Of a stretch of 64,000 bases of DNA, positions 8,313 through 16,967 are shown one piece after another. The stretch's first letter is position 1. Each line of letters begins with the position of its first letter. The DNA is taken from positions 248,001 through 312,000 of the forward strand of contig NZ_FNIE01000009.1 of the NCBI RefSeq assembly GCF_900103985.1. Reading direction: 5' to 3'. Below the pieces are notes generated by a model. It was not told the origin of the DNA. It did not search any database and was given only the letters and a program-made list of their open reading frames with translations. The position numbers and the translations under genes were made by a program. This DNA comes from Actinacidiphila guanduensis. Lineage in GTDB: Bacteria > Actinomycetota > Actinomycetes > Streptomycetales > Streptomycetaceae.

Positions 8313-9761
8313 ATGCGGTACGGGCACAGTGTGGCGGCGGTACGGCGGGCTGAAGGGGCGCTCATGGCGCGGGTTGCCGAGGGGGCGCTGATGCAGCGGG
8401 CCGCCGCCGGGCTCGCCGCCGTCGGGGCCGACCTGCTCGGACGGGTGTACGGGGCGCGGGTCGTGGTGCTCGCGGGCTCCGGCGCGAACGGCGGCGACGC
8501 CCTGTTCGCCGCGGCCCGCCTGCTGCGCCGCGGCGCCTCCGGCACCGCCGTCCTGCTGTCGCCCGAGCGGGCGCACGCCGAGGGCCTGGCCGCCTTCCGC
8601 GCGGCGGGCGGCCGCGTGACCGGCGCCGAGGGCGGGCCCGCCGCGATCGCCCGCGCGGACCTCGTCCTCGACGGCATCACCGGCATCGGCGGCAAGGGCG
8701 GCCTGCGCCCGGAAGCCGAGCCGCTGGCCGAGGCCGCGCACGAGGCGCGGGCCGCGGTCGTCGCCGTCGACCTGCCCAGCGGGGTGGACGCCGACACCGG
8801 CGAGGTGCAGGGCGCGGCCGTACGGGCGGACGCCACCGTCACCTTCGGCACCTACAAGCCCGGCCTCCTCGTCGACCCCGCCGCCGAACACGCCGGCGCC
8901 CTGCGGCTGGTGGAGATCGGCCTGGACCCCGCCGAACTCGGGCCGCCCGAGTTGGAAGCGCTCCAGCACGCCGACGTCGCCGCCCTGCTGCCGCGCCCCA
9001 CCGGCGAGAGCGACAAGTACCGCCGGGGCGTGGTGGGGGTCGTGGCCGGCTCCGAGCGCTACCCGGGCGCCGCCGTCCTCGCGGTGTCCTCGGCGGTACG
9101 CGGTGGCGCGGGCGCCGTGCGCTACGTCGGGCCCGGTGGCACCGCCGTCCTCGCCCAGCACCCCGAGACGCTGGTCTCCGACGGCTCCCCGCGCGGCGCC
9201 GGCCGGGTGCAGGCGTGGGTCGTCGGTCCCGGCCTCGGCGACGACGCGCGGGCCCGTACCGCCGTGGAGGAGGTGCTCCAGGCGCCGGTGCCCGCGCTGG
9301 TCGACGCCGACGGGCTGCGCCTGCTCAGCCCCGAGGCCGTCCGCCGCCGCGAGGCGCCCACCCTGCTCACCCCGCACGCGGGCGAGGCCGCCGCGCTGCT
9401 CGGCTGGAGCCGCGAGGACGTGGAGGCCGGGCGGCTGCGGGCGGTGCGCGAGCTGGCCGCGCGCTTCGGCGCCACCGTGCTGCTCAAGGGCTCCACCACC
9501 CTGGTCGCCGACCCTGACCCGGCCGTCCCGGTCCGGGCGAACCCCACGGGCACGTCCTGGCTCGCCACCGCGGGCAGCGGCGATGTCCTCTCCGGCCTGG
9601 CAGGTTCCCTCCTGGCCGCGGGTCTGCCGGCGAGGGACGCGGGCTCCACCGCCGCCTACCTCCACGGCATCGCCGCCCGCCTGAGCACCCCGCCCCTGAC
9701 GGCCCCGGACCTGGCGGCGGCTCTCCCGGCGGCATGGCAGAACGTCTCGGGCGGGGCGTGA
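8313..9761 (+). CDS. nnr: Bifunctional NAD(P)H-hydrate epimerase / ADP-dependent dehydratase
   Basis: 482-aa metabolite-repair enzyme. The N-terminal half (about 1-210) is YjeF_N/NAXE-like: it has GSGANGGDALFAAARLL and VAVDLPSGVDADTG and epimerises damaged NAD(P)HX. The C-terminal half (about 220-480) is the YjeF_C/NAXD dehydratase with VVGPGLGDD, LTPHAGEAAALLG, VLLKGSTTLVA and AGSGDVLSGLAG. Both active-site regions look intact. ATG at 8313 is preceded by GGAGG at seven bases. The acpS-nnr-alr-hydrolase-tsaE order is the standard Streptomyces arrangement. Confidence 0.93.
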   Translation: MRYGHSVAAVRRAEGALMARVAEGALMQRAAAGLAAVGADLLGRVYGARVVVLAGSGANGGDALFAAARLLRRGASGTAVLLSPERAHAEGLAAFRAAGGRVTGAEGGPAAIARADLVLDGITGIGGKGGLRPEAEPLAEAAHEARAAVVAVDLPSGVDADTGEVQGAAVRADATVTFGTYKPGLLVDPAAEHAGALRLVEIGLDPAELGPPELEALQHADVAALLPRPTGESDKYRRGVVGVVAGSERYPGAAVLAVSSAVRGGAGAVRYVGPGGTAVLAQHPETLVSDGSPRGAGRVQAWVVGPGLGDDARARTAVEEVLQAPVPALVDADGLRLLSPEAVRRREAPTLLTPHAGEAAALLGWSREDVEAGRLRAVRELAARFGATVLLKGSTTLVADPDPAVPVRANPTGTSWLATAGSGDVLSGLAGSLLAAGLPARDAGSTAAYLHGIAARLSTPPLTAPDLAAALPAAWQNVSGGA

Positions 9762-10200
9762 GGGAATCACCAAGGAGCCGGCCCGGAGCTGACACGGAGC
9801 CGACAAGGAGTCAACAGGGCCGCGCCGCACGGCGGTTCCACGGCTCGGTGCGGGTGCCGGGCGGGAGCCGGCGGCGGCGTTGCCGAGGCCCGGCGGCAGC
9901 CCGGTGGCGGACTCGATGCCGGCTCGGTCACCGGCCCGGGCGGCGGTGCAGCGGCTGTCCGGTCCGCAGCCGGTCCGCAGCCGGTCCGCAGCCGGACCAC
10001 AGCCGGACCGCCGTCCGACTGCCGTCCGACTGCCGTCCGACCGCCGTCCCAACGTCTTCCCATCGCTGTCCCGCCGCAGGCCGGGCCCACCCCGCCCACC
10101 CCGTCGGACCCGCCTCACGATCCGCCGTACCCTCCCGCGGCGCCGCGCCTGAGACACTGACCTGGATGAACCCTGGATGAACGACGCCCCGAGGAACGAC
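9762..10200. other. Non-coding stretch between nnr and alr, repeat-bearing
   Basis: About 440 bases with no convincing gene. It contains the 11-bp tandem array at 9959-10054 and the region just upstream of alr; I see no clear -35/-10 pair. Confidence 0.6.
9959..10054 (+). repeat. 11-bp tandem repeat array upstream of alr
   Basis: Three exact copies of CCGGTCCGCAG (9959-9991) and one variant CCGGACCACAG (9992-10002) are followed, after an 8-base partial unit, by CCGTCCGACTG twice (10011-10032), CCGTCCGACCG and CCGTCCCAACG. The 11-base period is close to one DNA helical turn. The array ends about 146 bases before the alr start. Confidence 0.85.
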
Positions 10201-11331
10201 ATGGACAACCGCGCCCACGCCCGTATCGACCTGGACGCGCTGCGGGCGAACGTCGGCGCGCTGCGGGCCAAGGCGCCCGGCGCCGCCTTCATGGCCGTGG
10301 TGAAGGCGGACGGCTACGGGCACGGGATGGTGCCCTGCGCGCGGGCGGCGCGGGAGGCCGGGGCCGACTGGCTCGGGGTCGCCACGCCCGAGGAGGCGCT
10401 GGCGCTGCGGGCCGCCGGCCTCGGCGGCCGGGTGCTGTGCTGGCTGTGGACGCCGGGCGGCCCCTGGCGGGCCTGCGTGGAGGCGGACATCGACGTCACC
10501 GTCAGCGCGCGCTGGGCGCTGGAGGAGGTGGTGGCCGCCGCCCGCGCCTGCGGCCGCACCGCCAAGGTGCAGCTGAAGATCGACGCCGGCCTGGGCCGCA
10601 ACGGCGCCCAGCCCGCCGACTGGCCCGAGCTGACCCGTGCCGCCCGGGCCGCCGAGCGGGCCGGGGCGATCCGCGTCACCGGCGTGTGGGCCCACTTCTC
10701 CTGCGCCGACGAGCCCGGCCACCCCTCGATCGACCGCGAGCTGGGCGTCTTCCGCACCGCCCTGGCCCAGGCCGCCGACGCGGGCCTCGACCCCGAGGTG
10801 CGGCACATCGCCAACTCGCCCGGCACGCTGACCCTCCCCGAGTCCCACTTCGACCTGGTCCGTCCCGGTGTGGCGATGTACGGGATCTCGCCGGTGCCGC
10901 AGCTGGCCGGGCCCGAGGAGTTCGGGCTGCGGCCGGTGATGACGCTGGCCGCGCGGCTCGCCTCGGTCAAGCGCGTCCCGGGCAACCACGGCGTCTCCTA
11001 CGGCCACCACTACGTGACGCCGGGCCCCACCACGCTTGCGCTGGTGCCCGTTGGGTACGCAGACGGTGTGCCGCGGCACGCGTCCGGCGCGGGTCCGGTG
11101 CTGGTGGCCGGCAAGTGGCGGACGGTGGCGGGACGGGTGGCGATGGACCAGTTCGTGGTGGACCTCGGCGGCGACGCCGCCGACCCCGGCGACGAGGCCG
11201 TGCTGTTCGGCCCCGGCGACGCGGGCGAGCCCACCGCCGAGGACTGGGCCCGCGCCTGCGGCACGATCGCGTACGAGATCGTCACCCGTGTGGGCCCCCG
11301 GGTGCCGCGGGTCTACACAGGGGCACGGTAG
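10201..11331 (+). CDS. alr: Alanine racemase
   Basis: 376-aa PLP enzyme making D-alanine for peptidoglycan. The PLP lysine is in AVVKADGYGHG near the N-terminus (about residue 38), the catalytic tyrosine in GVSYGHHYVTPG, and RPGVAMYGISP and GYADGVPRHAS are also conserved. The ATG at 10201 is preferred over 10177 because GAGGA precedes it by five bases; the longer form would add eight residues. It sits nine bases before the alpha/beta hydrolase gene and is probably cotranscribed with it and tsaE. Confidence 0.95.
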   Translation: MDNRAHARIDLDALRANVGALRAKAPGAAFMAVVKADGYGHGMVPCARAAREAGADWLGVATPEEALALRAAGLGGRVLCWLWTPGGPWRACVEADIDVTVSARWALEEVVAAARACGRTAKVQLKIDAGLGRNGAQPADWPELTRAARAAERAGAIRVTGVWAHFSCADEPGHPSIDRELGVFRTALAQAADAGLDPEVRHIANSPGTLTLPESHFDLVRPGVAMYGISPVPQLAGPEEFGLRPVMTLAARLASVKRVPGNHGVSYGHHYVTPGPTTLALVPVGYADGVPRHASGAGPVLVAGKWRTVAGRVAMDQFVVDLGGDAADPGDEAVLFGPGDAGEPTAEDWARACGTIAYEIVTRVGPRVPRVYTGAR

Positions 11332-11340
11332 AGCGGCCGG

Positions 11341-12549
11341 ATGGGCGAGGGCGTGAAGTGGGAGCGGGCCGGCCTGGTGGGTGCGGCGATCGGCGTCGTG
11401 GCGGCGGGCGCGGCCGCGGGGCTGGCGATCGAACGGGCCACCGTGGGCCGCTCGGTGCGCCGCAAGGCGCTGCTCGCGCTGGACGCCGCGGGCCCGTACG
11501 GCAGCCTGCGCGGCACCCCCGGCACCGTGCTCGCCGAGGACGGCACCGAGCTGTACTACGAGGTCGACGAGGCCGCCGAGGAGGCGCCGGCCCCGCAGCC
11601 GCCCGGGCGGGCCGGCAAACGCGGCTGGCTGCGCTCCCGGCACACCCCGCCGCCCCCGCCGCGGGCGACGGTCGTCCTCAGCCACGGCTACTGCCTCAAC
11701 CAGGACTCCTGGCACTTCCAGCGCGCGGTGCTGCGCGGCGCGGTGCGGGCGGTCTACTGGGACCAGCGCAGCCACGGCCGCAGCGGCCGCGGCCGGGACC
11801 AGGCGGCCGGCGGGCCCGCCACCATCGACCAGCTCGGCCGCGACCTGAAGGCCGTGCTGGACGCGGCCGTGCCCGAGGGACCCGTGGTGCTGGTCGGCCA
11901 CTCCATGGGCGGCATGACGGTGATGGCCTTCGCCGACCAGTTCCCCGACTACGTCCGCGAGCGCGTGGCCGGTGTCGCACTGATCTCCACCTCGGCCGGC
12001 AAGCTCGCCGCGGTGACGCTCGGCCTGCCCGCGGCCGGCGCCCGCGCCTTCCGCGCGCTGGCGCCCGGGCTGCTGCGGGTGATGGGCCGGCAGGCCGAGC
12101 TGGTCGAGCGCGGCCGCCGGGCCACCGCCGAGCTGTTCGCGGGCGTCATCAAGCGCTACAGCTTCGGCTCCGACGACGTCGACCCGGCCGTCGTCCGCTT
12201 CGCCGAGCGGCTGATCGAGGCCACGCCGATCGACGTGGTCGCCGAGTTCTACCCGGCGTTCACCGAGCACGAGAAGGGCGACGCGCTCGCGGTCTTCGAC
12301 GGGCTGCCCGCGCTCGTCCTGGCCGGCGACAAGGACCTGCTCACCCCGGGCGCGCACAGCACCGAGATCGCCGAGCGGCTGCCCGGCGCCGAGCTGGTGC
12401 TGGTGCCGGGCGCGGGCCACCTGGTGCTCTTCGAGGCGCCCGGAACGGTCAACGCGGCCCTGGCCGCGCTCGTCACCAGGGCCGCCGACGGAGTGCGCGC
12501 CCCCGTACCGCAGCGGCTGCGCGACCTCGCGGCCACCTCCGACCAGTAG
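11341..12549 (+). CDS. Alpha/beta fold hydrolase with N-terminal membrane segment
   Basis: 402 aa. An N-terminal hydrophobic segment (about 11-30, LVGAAIGVVAAGAAAGLAI) suggests membrane anchoring or export. The hydrolase domain follows from about residue 100: oxyanion region VVLSHGYCLNQDSW, nucleophile elbow GHSMGG, acid in LAGDKDLLTP and catalytic His in GAGHLVLFEAP, so the triad looks complete. Substrate unknown. It lies nine bases after alr and eleven before tsaE; this alr-hydrolase-tsaE order is conserved in Streptomyces. Confidence 0.88.
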   Translation: MGEGVKWERAGLVGAAIGVVAAGAAAGLAIERATVGRSVRRKALLALDAAGPYGSLRGTPGTVLAEDGTELYYEVDEAAEEAPAPQPPGRAGKRGWLRSRHTPPPPPRATVVLSHGYCLNQDSWHFQRAVLRGAVRAVYWDQRSHGRSGRGRDQAAGGPATIDQLGRDLKAVLDAAVPEGPVVLVGHSMGGMTVMAFADQFPDYVRERVAGVALISTSAGKLAAVTLGLPAAGARAFRALAPGLLRVMGRQAELVERGRRATAELFAGVIKRYSFGSDDVDPAVVRFAERLIEATPIDVVAEFYPAFTEHEKGDALAVFDGLPALVLAGDKDLLTPGAHSTEIAERLPGAELVLVPGAGHLVLFEAPGTVNAALAALVTRAADGVRAPVPQRLRDLAATSDQ

Positions 12550-12560
12550 CATTCGCCCCC

Positions 12561-13148
12561 ATGGGCACACCGCACGACCCCCACGGCGCGGCCGCCGGCA
12601 CCGCCGAGGGCACCCCGTCCGTCCGCGTCACCGTCCGCACCGCCGAGGACATGCGCGAGCTGGGCCGCCGGCTGGCCGCGCTGCTCGTCCCCGGCGACCT
12701 GGTCCTGCTCACCGGCGAGCTGGGCGCGGGCAAGACGACGCTGACCCGCGGCCTCGGCGAGGCGCTGGGCGTCCGCGGGGCCGTCACCTCGCCGACCTTC
12801 GTGATCGCCCGGGTGCACCCCTCGCTCACCGACGGGCCCGCGCTGGTGCACGTGGACGCCTACCGGCTCGGCGGCGGCCTGGACGAGATGGAGGACCTCG
12901 ACCTCGACGTCTCCCTGCCGGAGTCCGTGGTGGTGGTCGAGTGGGGCGAGGGCAAGGTCGAGGACCTGTCCGACGCCCGGTTGCAGGTGGTGATCGGCCG
13001 CACCCTGGGCGAGGAGCAGCGGCGCAAGTCCGGCGAGGAGGGCGCCGACGCCTTCGGCTCCGCCGGTGAGGACGACGTGCGCGAGGTCACCGTGATCGGG
13101 ATCGGGCCGCGCTGGCTCGGGCAGGACCTGGCGCCGCTGGCCCGCTGA
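12561..13148 (+). CDS. tsaE: tRNA t6A biosynthesis ATPase TsaE
   Basis: 195-aa P-loop protein acting with TsaB and TsaD in forming N6-threonylcarbamoyladenosine at position 37 of ANN-decoding tRNAs. Walker A is TGELGAGKTTLTRGL, followed by SPTFVIARVH, VHVDAYRL and VVVEWGEG, all typical. The first 25 or so residues and the region around 150-175 (acidic, EEGADAFGSAGEDD) are variable. ATG at 12561, eleven bases after the hydrolase stop. tsaB and tsaD lie 1.2-2.4 kb downstream. Confidence 0.93.
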   Translation: MGTPHDPHGAAAGTAEGTPSVRVTVRTAEDMRELGRRLAALLVPGDLVLLTGELGAGKTTLTRGLGEALGVRGAVTSPTFVIARVHPSLTDGPALVHVDAYRLGGGLDEMEDLDLDVSLPESVVVVEWGEGKVEDLSDARLQVVIGRTLGEEQRRKSGEEGADAFGSAGEDDVREVTVIGIGPRWLGQDLAPLAR

Positions 13149-13341
13149 GCGCCTTCGCACCGCCTGTCCCGCACCTTTCCGTGGTCTTTCCGCGGCCTTT
13201 CCGCCGCCTGTGAGGGGACTCCTCGCGGGCACGGTGCCGACACGATGTCGGGAAAATGTTGCGAAGGGGTGGGCGGGCGTGGTCTGCTGGGTACGGGCAA
13301 CCGCTTAGGGTCACCTAACTTCTCGTGACGGGGAGGCGCGC

Positions 13342-13500
13342 ATGACCGCCCACGACCCGCAGGACCGCGGGCCGGAGCCGACCGCGGCCCCCACGGCCCG
13401 TGCCGTCCTGGCCGCGTGCGCGGCCGCCCGCACGGTCTCCACCCCGCCACCGCCGCCGCAGCACTCCGAGGAGAGCGAGCCGGAGGAGGCGGGGGAGTAG
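13342..13500 (+). CDS. Small hypothetical protein (52 aa)
   Basis: ATG at 13342 with GGGGAGG five bases upstream opens a 53-codon frame ending in TAG at 13500. The product has a short Ala-rich helix (AVLAACAAARTVSTPPPPP) followed by an acidic tail (EESEPEEAGE). The position after tsaE, the strong ribosome site and the codon bias support a gene. No function can be assigned; it resembles small Streptomyces-specific proteins. Confidence 0.6.
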   Translation: MTAHDPQDRGPEPTAAPTARAVLAACAAARTVSTPPPPPQHSEESEPEEAGE

Positions 13501-13579
13501 CGGCCGCGCCCCATGGGGTGTCATCCGTCCGGGTGATGTACGGCAGCCGGTGCGAAGCCGCGCCCGCCTGCGGGCGCCT

Positions 13580-14107
13580 TCAGCGCACGACGTCCACCAG
13601 GGTGCCGATTGCCGCCTGCTGCCACAGGGCGTCCGCGTCCTTGGCGGGCTCGCTGATCGCGGGGCCGAGGCGGTGGGGCGCGGGCTGATCGACCGGGGTG
13701 CAGAAGCCGACGTTGGCGCCGCCGGTCGAGGCGAACAGGACCAGGTCGGTGACGCGGTAGCCGGCGTCGGCCCGCGCGGCGCCCTCGCGGGCGAACACCC
13801 GGTGGGTGCCCACCGCGGGAGCGACCTCGCCGCCGACCACGGGGTAGGTCCGCCGGACCCGGTTCCGCTCATCCACCAGCCACACCCGCTGCCGGCCGAG
13901 GCTGTAGACGACGCGCTCGCCGCTGCCCGAGGCCGCGGGCAGCGCCCTTGCATCCGCAGTGTCCACCCCGTCCGCCGCCGCGGCCCGGTGCGCTGCTCCG
14001 TGGCGCGGCCGCAGCGGGGCGTCCGACGCCTGTGCCGTGAGCAGCCCCACCGTCCCGAGCGCCATCCCGAGCACCCCGCCCACCAGAATCCCCGACCTGA
14101 TCTGCAC
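13580..14107 (-). CDS. Membrane-anchored or secreted protein with L,D-transpeptidase-like core
   Basis: 175 aa from the GTG at 14107 (GGGAG five bases upstream). N-terminal signal/anchor segment ILVGGVLGMALGTVGLL, an Ala/Arg-rich linker, then a compact domain (VVYSLGRQRVWLVDERN, RRTYPVVGGEVAPAVGTHRVFA) that resembles the first strands of YkuD L,D-transpeptidases. The catalytic SxxxHGxxxxxxxGC region is not present, so enzymatic activity is doubtful; the only late Cys is in VGFCTPVD. It is divergent from tsaB. Confidence 0.65.
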   Translation of the reverse strand: MQIRSGILVGGVLGMALGTVGLLTAQASDAPLRPRHGAAHRAAAADGVDTADARALPAASGSGERVVYSLGRQRVWLVDERNRVRRTYPVVGGEVAPAVGTHRVFAREGAARADAGYRVTDLVLFASTGGANVGFCTPVDQPAPHRLGPAISEPAKDADALWQQAAIGTLVDVVR

Positions 14108-14357
14108 CCCGGCTCCCGTCCTCGCCGTCCCGCGCGGCCGTCGTACGCCGTCCGTCCCGCCCGGCCCGTCTGCTCCGGTGGTGTCCGGTGGCCCGCGCGG
14201 GGGCCCGTGCGGCGGTCCGTGGCGGCGGGTGCCCGCCCCCGTTGTGTGCGGGCACCCGCCGTCATTTGGCACCTTTTATCCGTTTTGCCGTATTCGACGG
14301 TAGCAGGGGAGGCGCCCGGCGCCGTGGTGCGCCGGGGGCGCGCCGTAGGCTGGGGGC

Positions 14358-15023
14358 GTGCTGCTGCTTGCCTTCGACACCGCCACGCCCGCCGTGACCG
14401 CGGCCCTGCACGACGGGGAGCGGGTGCTCGCCGAATCCACCGTGGTGGACGCCCGCCGGCACGGCGAACTGCTCGTGCCCGCCGTCGACCGGGTGCTCAC
14501 GACCGCCGGGCGGGCGCTGGGCGATGTGACGGGGATCGTCGTCGGCACCGGCCCCGGCCCGTACACCGGGCTGCGGGTCGGGCTGGTGACCGCCGTGTCC
14601 TTCGGCGACGCCCTCGACGTGCCCGTGCACGGCGTCTGCACCCTGGACGGGCTCGCCTGGGCGGCCGGCGAGGCGGGTCTCGACGGGCCGTTCGCGGTCG
14701 CCACCGACGCCCGCCGCAAAGAGGTCTACTGGGCTCGCTACGACGGCCCGCGCCGGCGCGTCGGCGAGCCGGCCGTGGACCGTCCCGCGGACATCGCCGG
14801 CGTCGTGGGCGGCCTGCCCGCCGTCGGCGCCGGTGCCGCGCTCTACCCCGAGGTGTTCGCCGACCACCGCGCCGACCCCGCCCACCAGTCGGCCGGCGCC
14901 CTGGCCGCCCTCGCCGCCCACCGCCTCGCGGCGGGCGAGCCCTTCGAACCGGTGCGGCCGATGTACCTGCGCCGCCCGGACGCCCAGGTGCCCGCCGGCT
15001 ACAAGGCGGTACTGCCGAAGTGA
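14358..15023 (+). CDS. tsaB: tRNA t6A biosynthesis protein TsaB
   Basis: 221-aa paralogue of TsaD that forms the TsaB-TsaD heterodimer. Features: LLLAFDTATPAVTAAL at the N-terminus, RRHGELLVPAVDRVL, and the glycine-rich GTGPGPYTGLRVGL. GTG start at 14358; TAGGCT (14346-14351) lies six bases before it, a pattern typical of leaderless Streptomyces mRNAs, though no good -35 is seen. The stop overlaps the rimI start by four bases. Confidence 0.95.
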   Translation: MLLLAFDTATPAVTAALHDGERVLAESTVVDARRHGELLVPAVDRVLTTAGRALGDVTGIVVGTGPGPYTGLRVGLVTAVSFGDALDVPVHGVCTLDGLAWAAGEAGLDGPFAVATDARRKEVYWARYDGPRRRVGEPAVDRPADIAGVVGGLPAVGAGAALYPEVFADHRADPAHQSAGALAALAAHRLAAGEPFEPVRPMYLRRPDAQVPAGYKAVLPK

Positions 15024-15538
15024 GCGGTGCGGACGGCATCACCCTGCAGGACATGCGCTGGTGGGATCTGGACGACGTGACGGCCCTGGAGCACGAGCTG
15101 TTCCCCGAGGACGCCTGGTCGCGCGGCATGTTCTGGTCCGAACTCGCCGACACCAGGCACCCGGCCGGGACCCGCACCTACCTGGTCGCGCGCACCCCGG
15201 CCGCCGCCGGCGGCCGGATCGTCGGCTACGCCGGCCTCGCCGCGGTGGCCGGCACCGGCGACGTGCAGACCATTGCCACCGCCCGCGACCAGTGGGGCAC
15301 CGGCCTCGGCTCCCGGCTGCTCACCGCGCTGCTGCGGGCCGCCACCGCCGCCGAGTGCCGCGAGGTGCTGCTGGAGGTCCGGGTGGACAACGAGCGCGCC
15401 CAGCGGCTCTACCGCCGTTTCGGCTTCACGCCCATCGGCCTGCGCCGGGGCTACTACCAGCCGGGCAACGTCGACGCCCTCGTGATGCGGCTCGCCGACC
15501 CCGCCCTGAACCCCGTGGAGGAGAGCACCGATGGCTGA
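15020..15538 (+). CDS. rimI: Ribosomal-protein-alanine N-acetyltransferase
   Basis: 172-aa GNAT acetyltransferase, RimI type, predicted to acetylate the N-terminus of ribosomal protein S18. It carries the acetyl-CoA loop ([20 protein letters not shown]) and the [19 protein letters not shown] motif typical of RimI. The GTG start overlaps the tsaB stop (GTGA) and its stop overlaps the tsaD start, so the three genes are translationally coupled. tsaB-rimI-tsaD is a widely conserved order. Confidence 0.93.
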   Translation: MSGADGITLQDMRWWDLDDVTALEHELFPEDAWSRGMFWSELADTRHPAGTRTYLVARTPAAAGGRIVGYAGLAAVAGTGDVQTIATARDQWGTGLGSRLLTALLRAATAAECREVLLEVRVDNERAQRLYRRFGFTPIGLRRGYYQPGNVDALVMRLADPALNPVEESTDG

Positions 15539-16703
15539 CGAACCCCTGGTCCTGGGCATCGAGACCTCCTGCGACGAGACCGGCGTCGGCATCGTCCGCG
15601 GCCGCACCCTGCTCGCCGACGCGGTCGCCTCCAGCGTGGACGAGCACGCCCGCTACGGCGGCGTGGTGCCCGAAGTCGCCAGCCGCGCCCACCTGGAGGC
15701 GATGGTCCCCACCATCCGCCGCGCCCTGCGGACCGCGGGCGTCCAGGCGAGCGACCTCGACGGCATCGCCGTCACCGCCGGCCCCGGCCTGGCCGGCGCG
15801 CTGCTGGTCGGCGTCTCGGCCGCCAAGGCGTACGCCTACGCGCTCGGGAAGCCGCTCTACGGCGTCAACCACCTGGCCTCGCACATCTGCGTCGATCAGC
15901 TCGAACACGGCGCCCTGCCCGAGCCGACGATGGCCCTGCTGGTCTCCGGCGGCCACTCTTCGCTGCTGCTCGCGCCCGACATCACCGGCGACGTGCGGCC
16001 GCTCGGCGCCACCATCGACGACGCGGCCGGCGAGGCGTTCGACAAGGTGGCGCGGGTGCTCGGCCTCGGCTTCCCGGGCGGGCCCGCCATCGACCGGCAC
16101 GCCCGCGAGGGCGACCCGGCGGCCATCGCCTTCCCGCGCGGCCTGACCGGCGGCCGCGACCCGCTCTACGACTTCTCCTTCTCCGGCCTGAAGACGGCGG
16201 TCGCCCGCTGGGTGGAGGGCCGCCGCAAGGAGGGCCTGGAGGTGCCGGTCGCCGACGTGGCCGCCTCCTTCCAGGAGGCCGTCGCCGACGTGCTCACCCG
16301 CAAGGCGGTGCGCGCCTGCAAGGACCACGGCGTGGACCACCTGATGATCGGCGGCGGTGTCGCCGCCAACTCCCGGCTGCGGGCGATGGCCCAGCGGCGC
16401 TGCGAGGACGCGGGCATCCGGCTGCGGGTGCCGCGGCCGGGGCTGTGCACGGACAACGGCGCCATGGTGGCCGCGCTCGGCGCGGAGATGGTCGCCCGCG
16501 GCCGCGCCGCCTCCGACCTCGACCTGCCGGCCGACTCCTCGCTGCCGGTCACCCAGGTCTCCATGCCGGGCCGGGCCGACCGGGACGCCGGCCGGGATCA
16601 GGACCGGGAGCACCCGCACGGCCCGGCCCACGACGAGACCCACCACAAGGCGCACGCGCACGACCACGTGCACGAGCTGAGCAAGGAAAACCTCTACGGA
16701 TGA
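15531..16703 (+). CDS. tsaD: tRNA N6-adenosine threonylcarbamoyltransferase TsaD
   Basis: 390-aa catalytic subunit of t6A synthesis. The Kae1/TsaD core spans about 1-344: [15 protein letters not shown], the iron-binding HLASH (His114 and His118), [10 protein letters not shown] and [12 protein letters not shown]. Residues from about 345 form an unusual tail with nine histidines in 24 residues ([20 protein letters not shown]). The ATG overlaps the rimI end by eight bases; the stop overlaps the following small ORF (ATGA). The tail is discussed under findings. Confidence 0.96.
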   Translation: MADEPLVLGIETSCDETGVGIVRGRTLLADAVASSVDEHARYGGVVPEVASRAHLEAMVPTIRRALRTAGVQASDLDGIAVTAGPGLAGALLVGVSAAKAYAYALGKPLYGVNHLASHICVDQLEHGALPEPTMALLVSGGHSSLLLAPDITGDVRPLGATIDDAAGEAFDKVARVLGLGFPGGPAIDRHAREGDPAAIAFPRGLTGGRDPLYDFSFSGLKTAVARWVEGRRKEGLEVPVADVAASFQEAVADVLTRKAVRACKDHGVDHLMIGGGVAANSRLRAMAQRRCEDAGIRLRVPRPGLCTDNGAMVAALGAEMVARGRAASDLDLPADSSLPVTQVSMPGRADRDAGRDQDREHPHGPAHDETHHKAHAHDHVHELSKENLYG

Positions 16704-16960
16704 CCGTCACGCTGATGTGGGAGGCCGCCGCCGCGGACGGCAGCGGCGACCAGTTGCTGGAGTGGGCCAGGGAGCAGCACCTGGACGGCTCGCCCGAGCG
16801 CGTGGAGTACCTGACCGCGCCCGGCGACCGGGTGCTGGTGCTCAGCTGGTGGGACGCCCCCTACGGCGCCAAGCTGCCCGAACTGCCCGACCCGCCGGGC
16901 GACCTGGTGCGCCGTCAGGTCCACCGCTGGCGGTTCGTCTCGGTGTCCGTCAAGCCCTGA
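16700..16960 (+). CDS. Small conserved-type hypothetical protein (86 aa)
   Basis: Starts at ATG 16700 overlapping the tsaD stop by four bases, so it is very likely translated by coupling. The 86-aa product ([46 protein letters not shown]) looks like a small alpha/beta domain, possibly a dimeric alpha-beta-barrel-type fold. I do not recognise a named family. It closes the tsaB operon and converges with the methyltransferase gene seven bases on. Confidence 0.7.
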   Translation: MTVTLMWEAAAADGSGDQLLEWAREQHLDGSPERVEYLTAPGDRVLVLSWWDAPYGAKLPELPDPPGDLVRRQVHRWRFVSVSVKP

Positions 16961-16967
16961 CGGCCCG

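Noticed and set aside
8184-10292. A 702-codon reverse-strand open frame opposite nnr
   Set aside because: Antisense to a well-supported enzyme; no domain or codon support.
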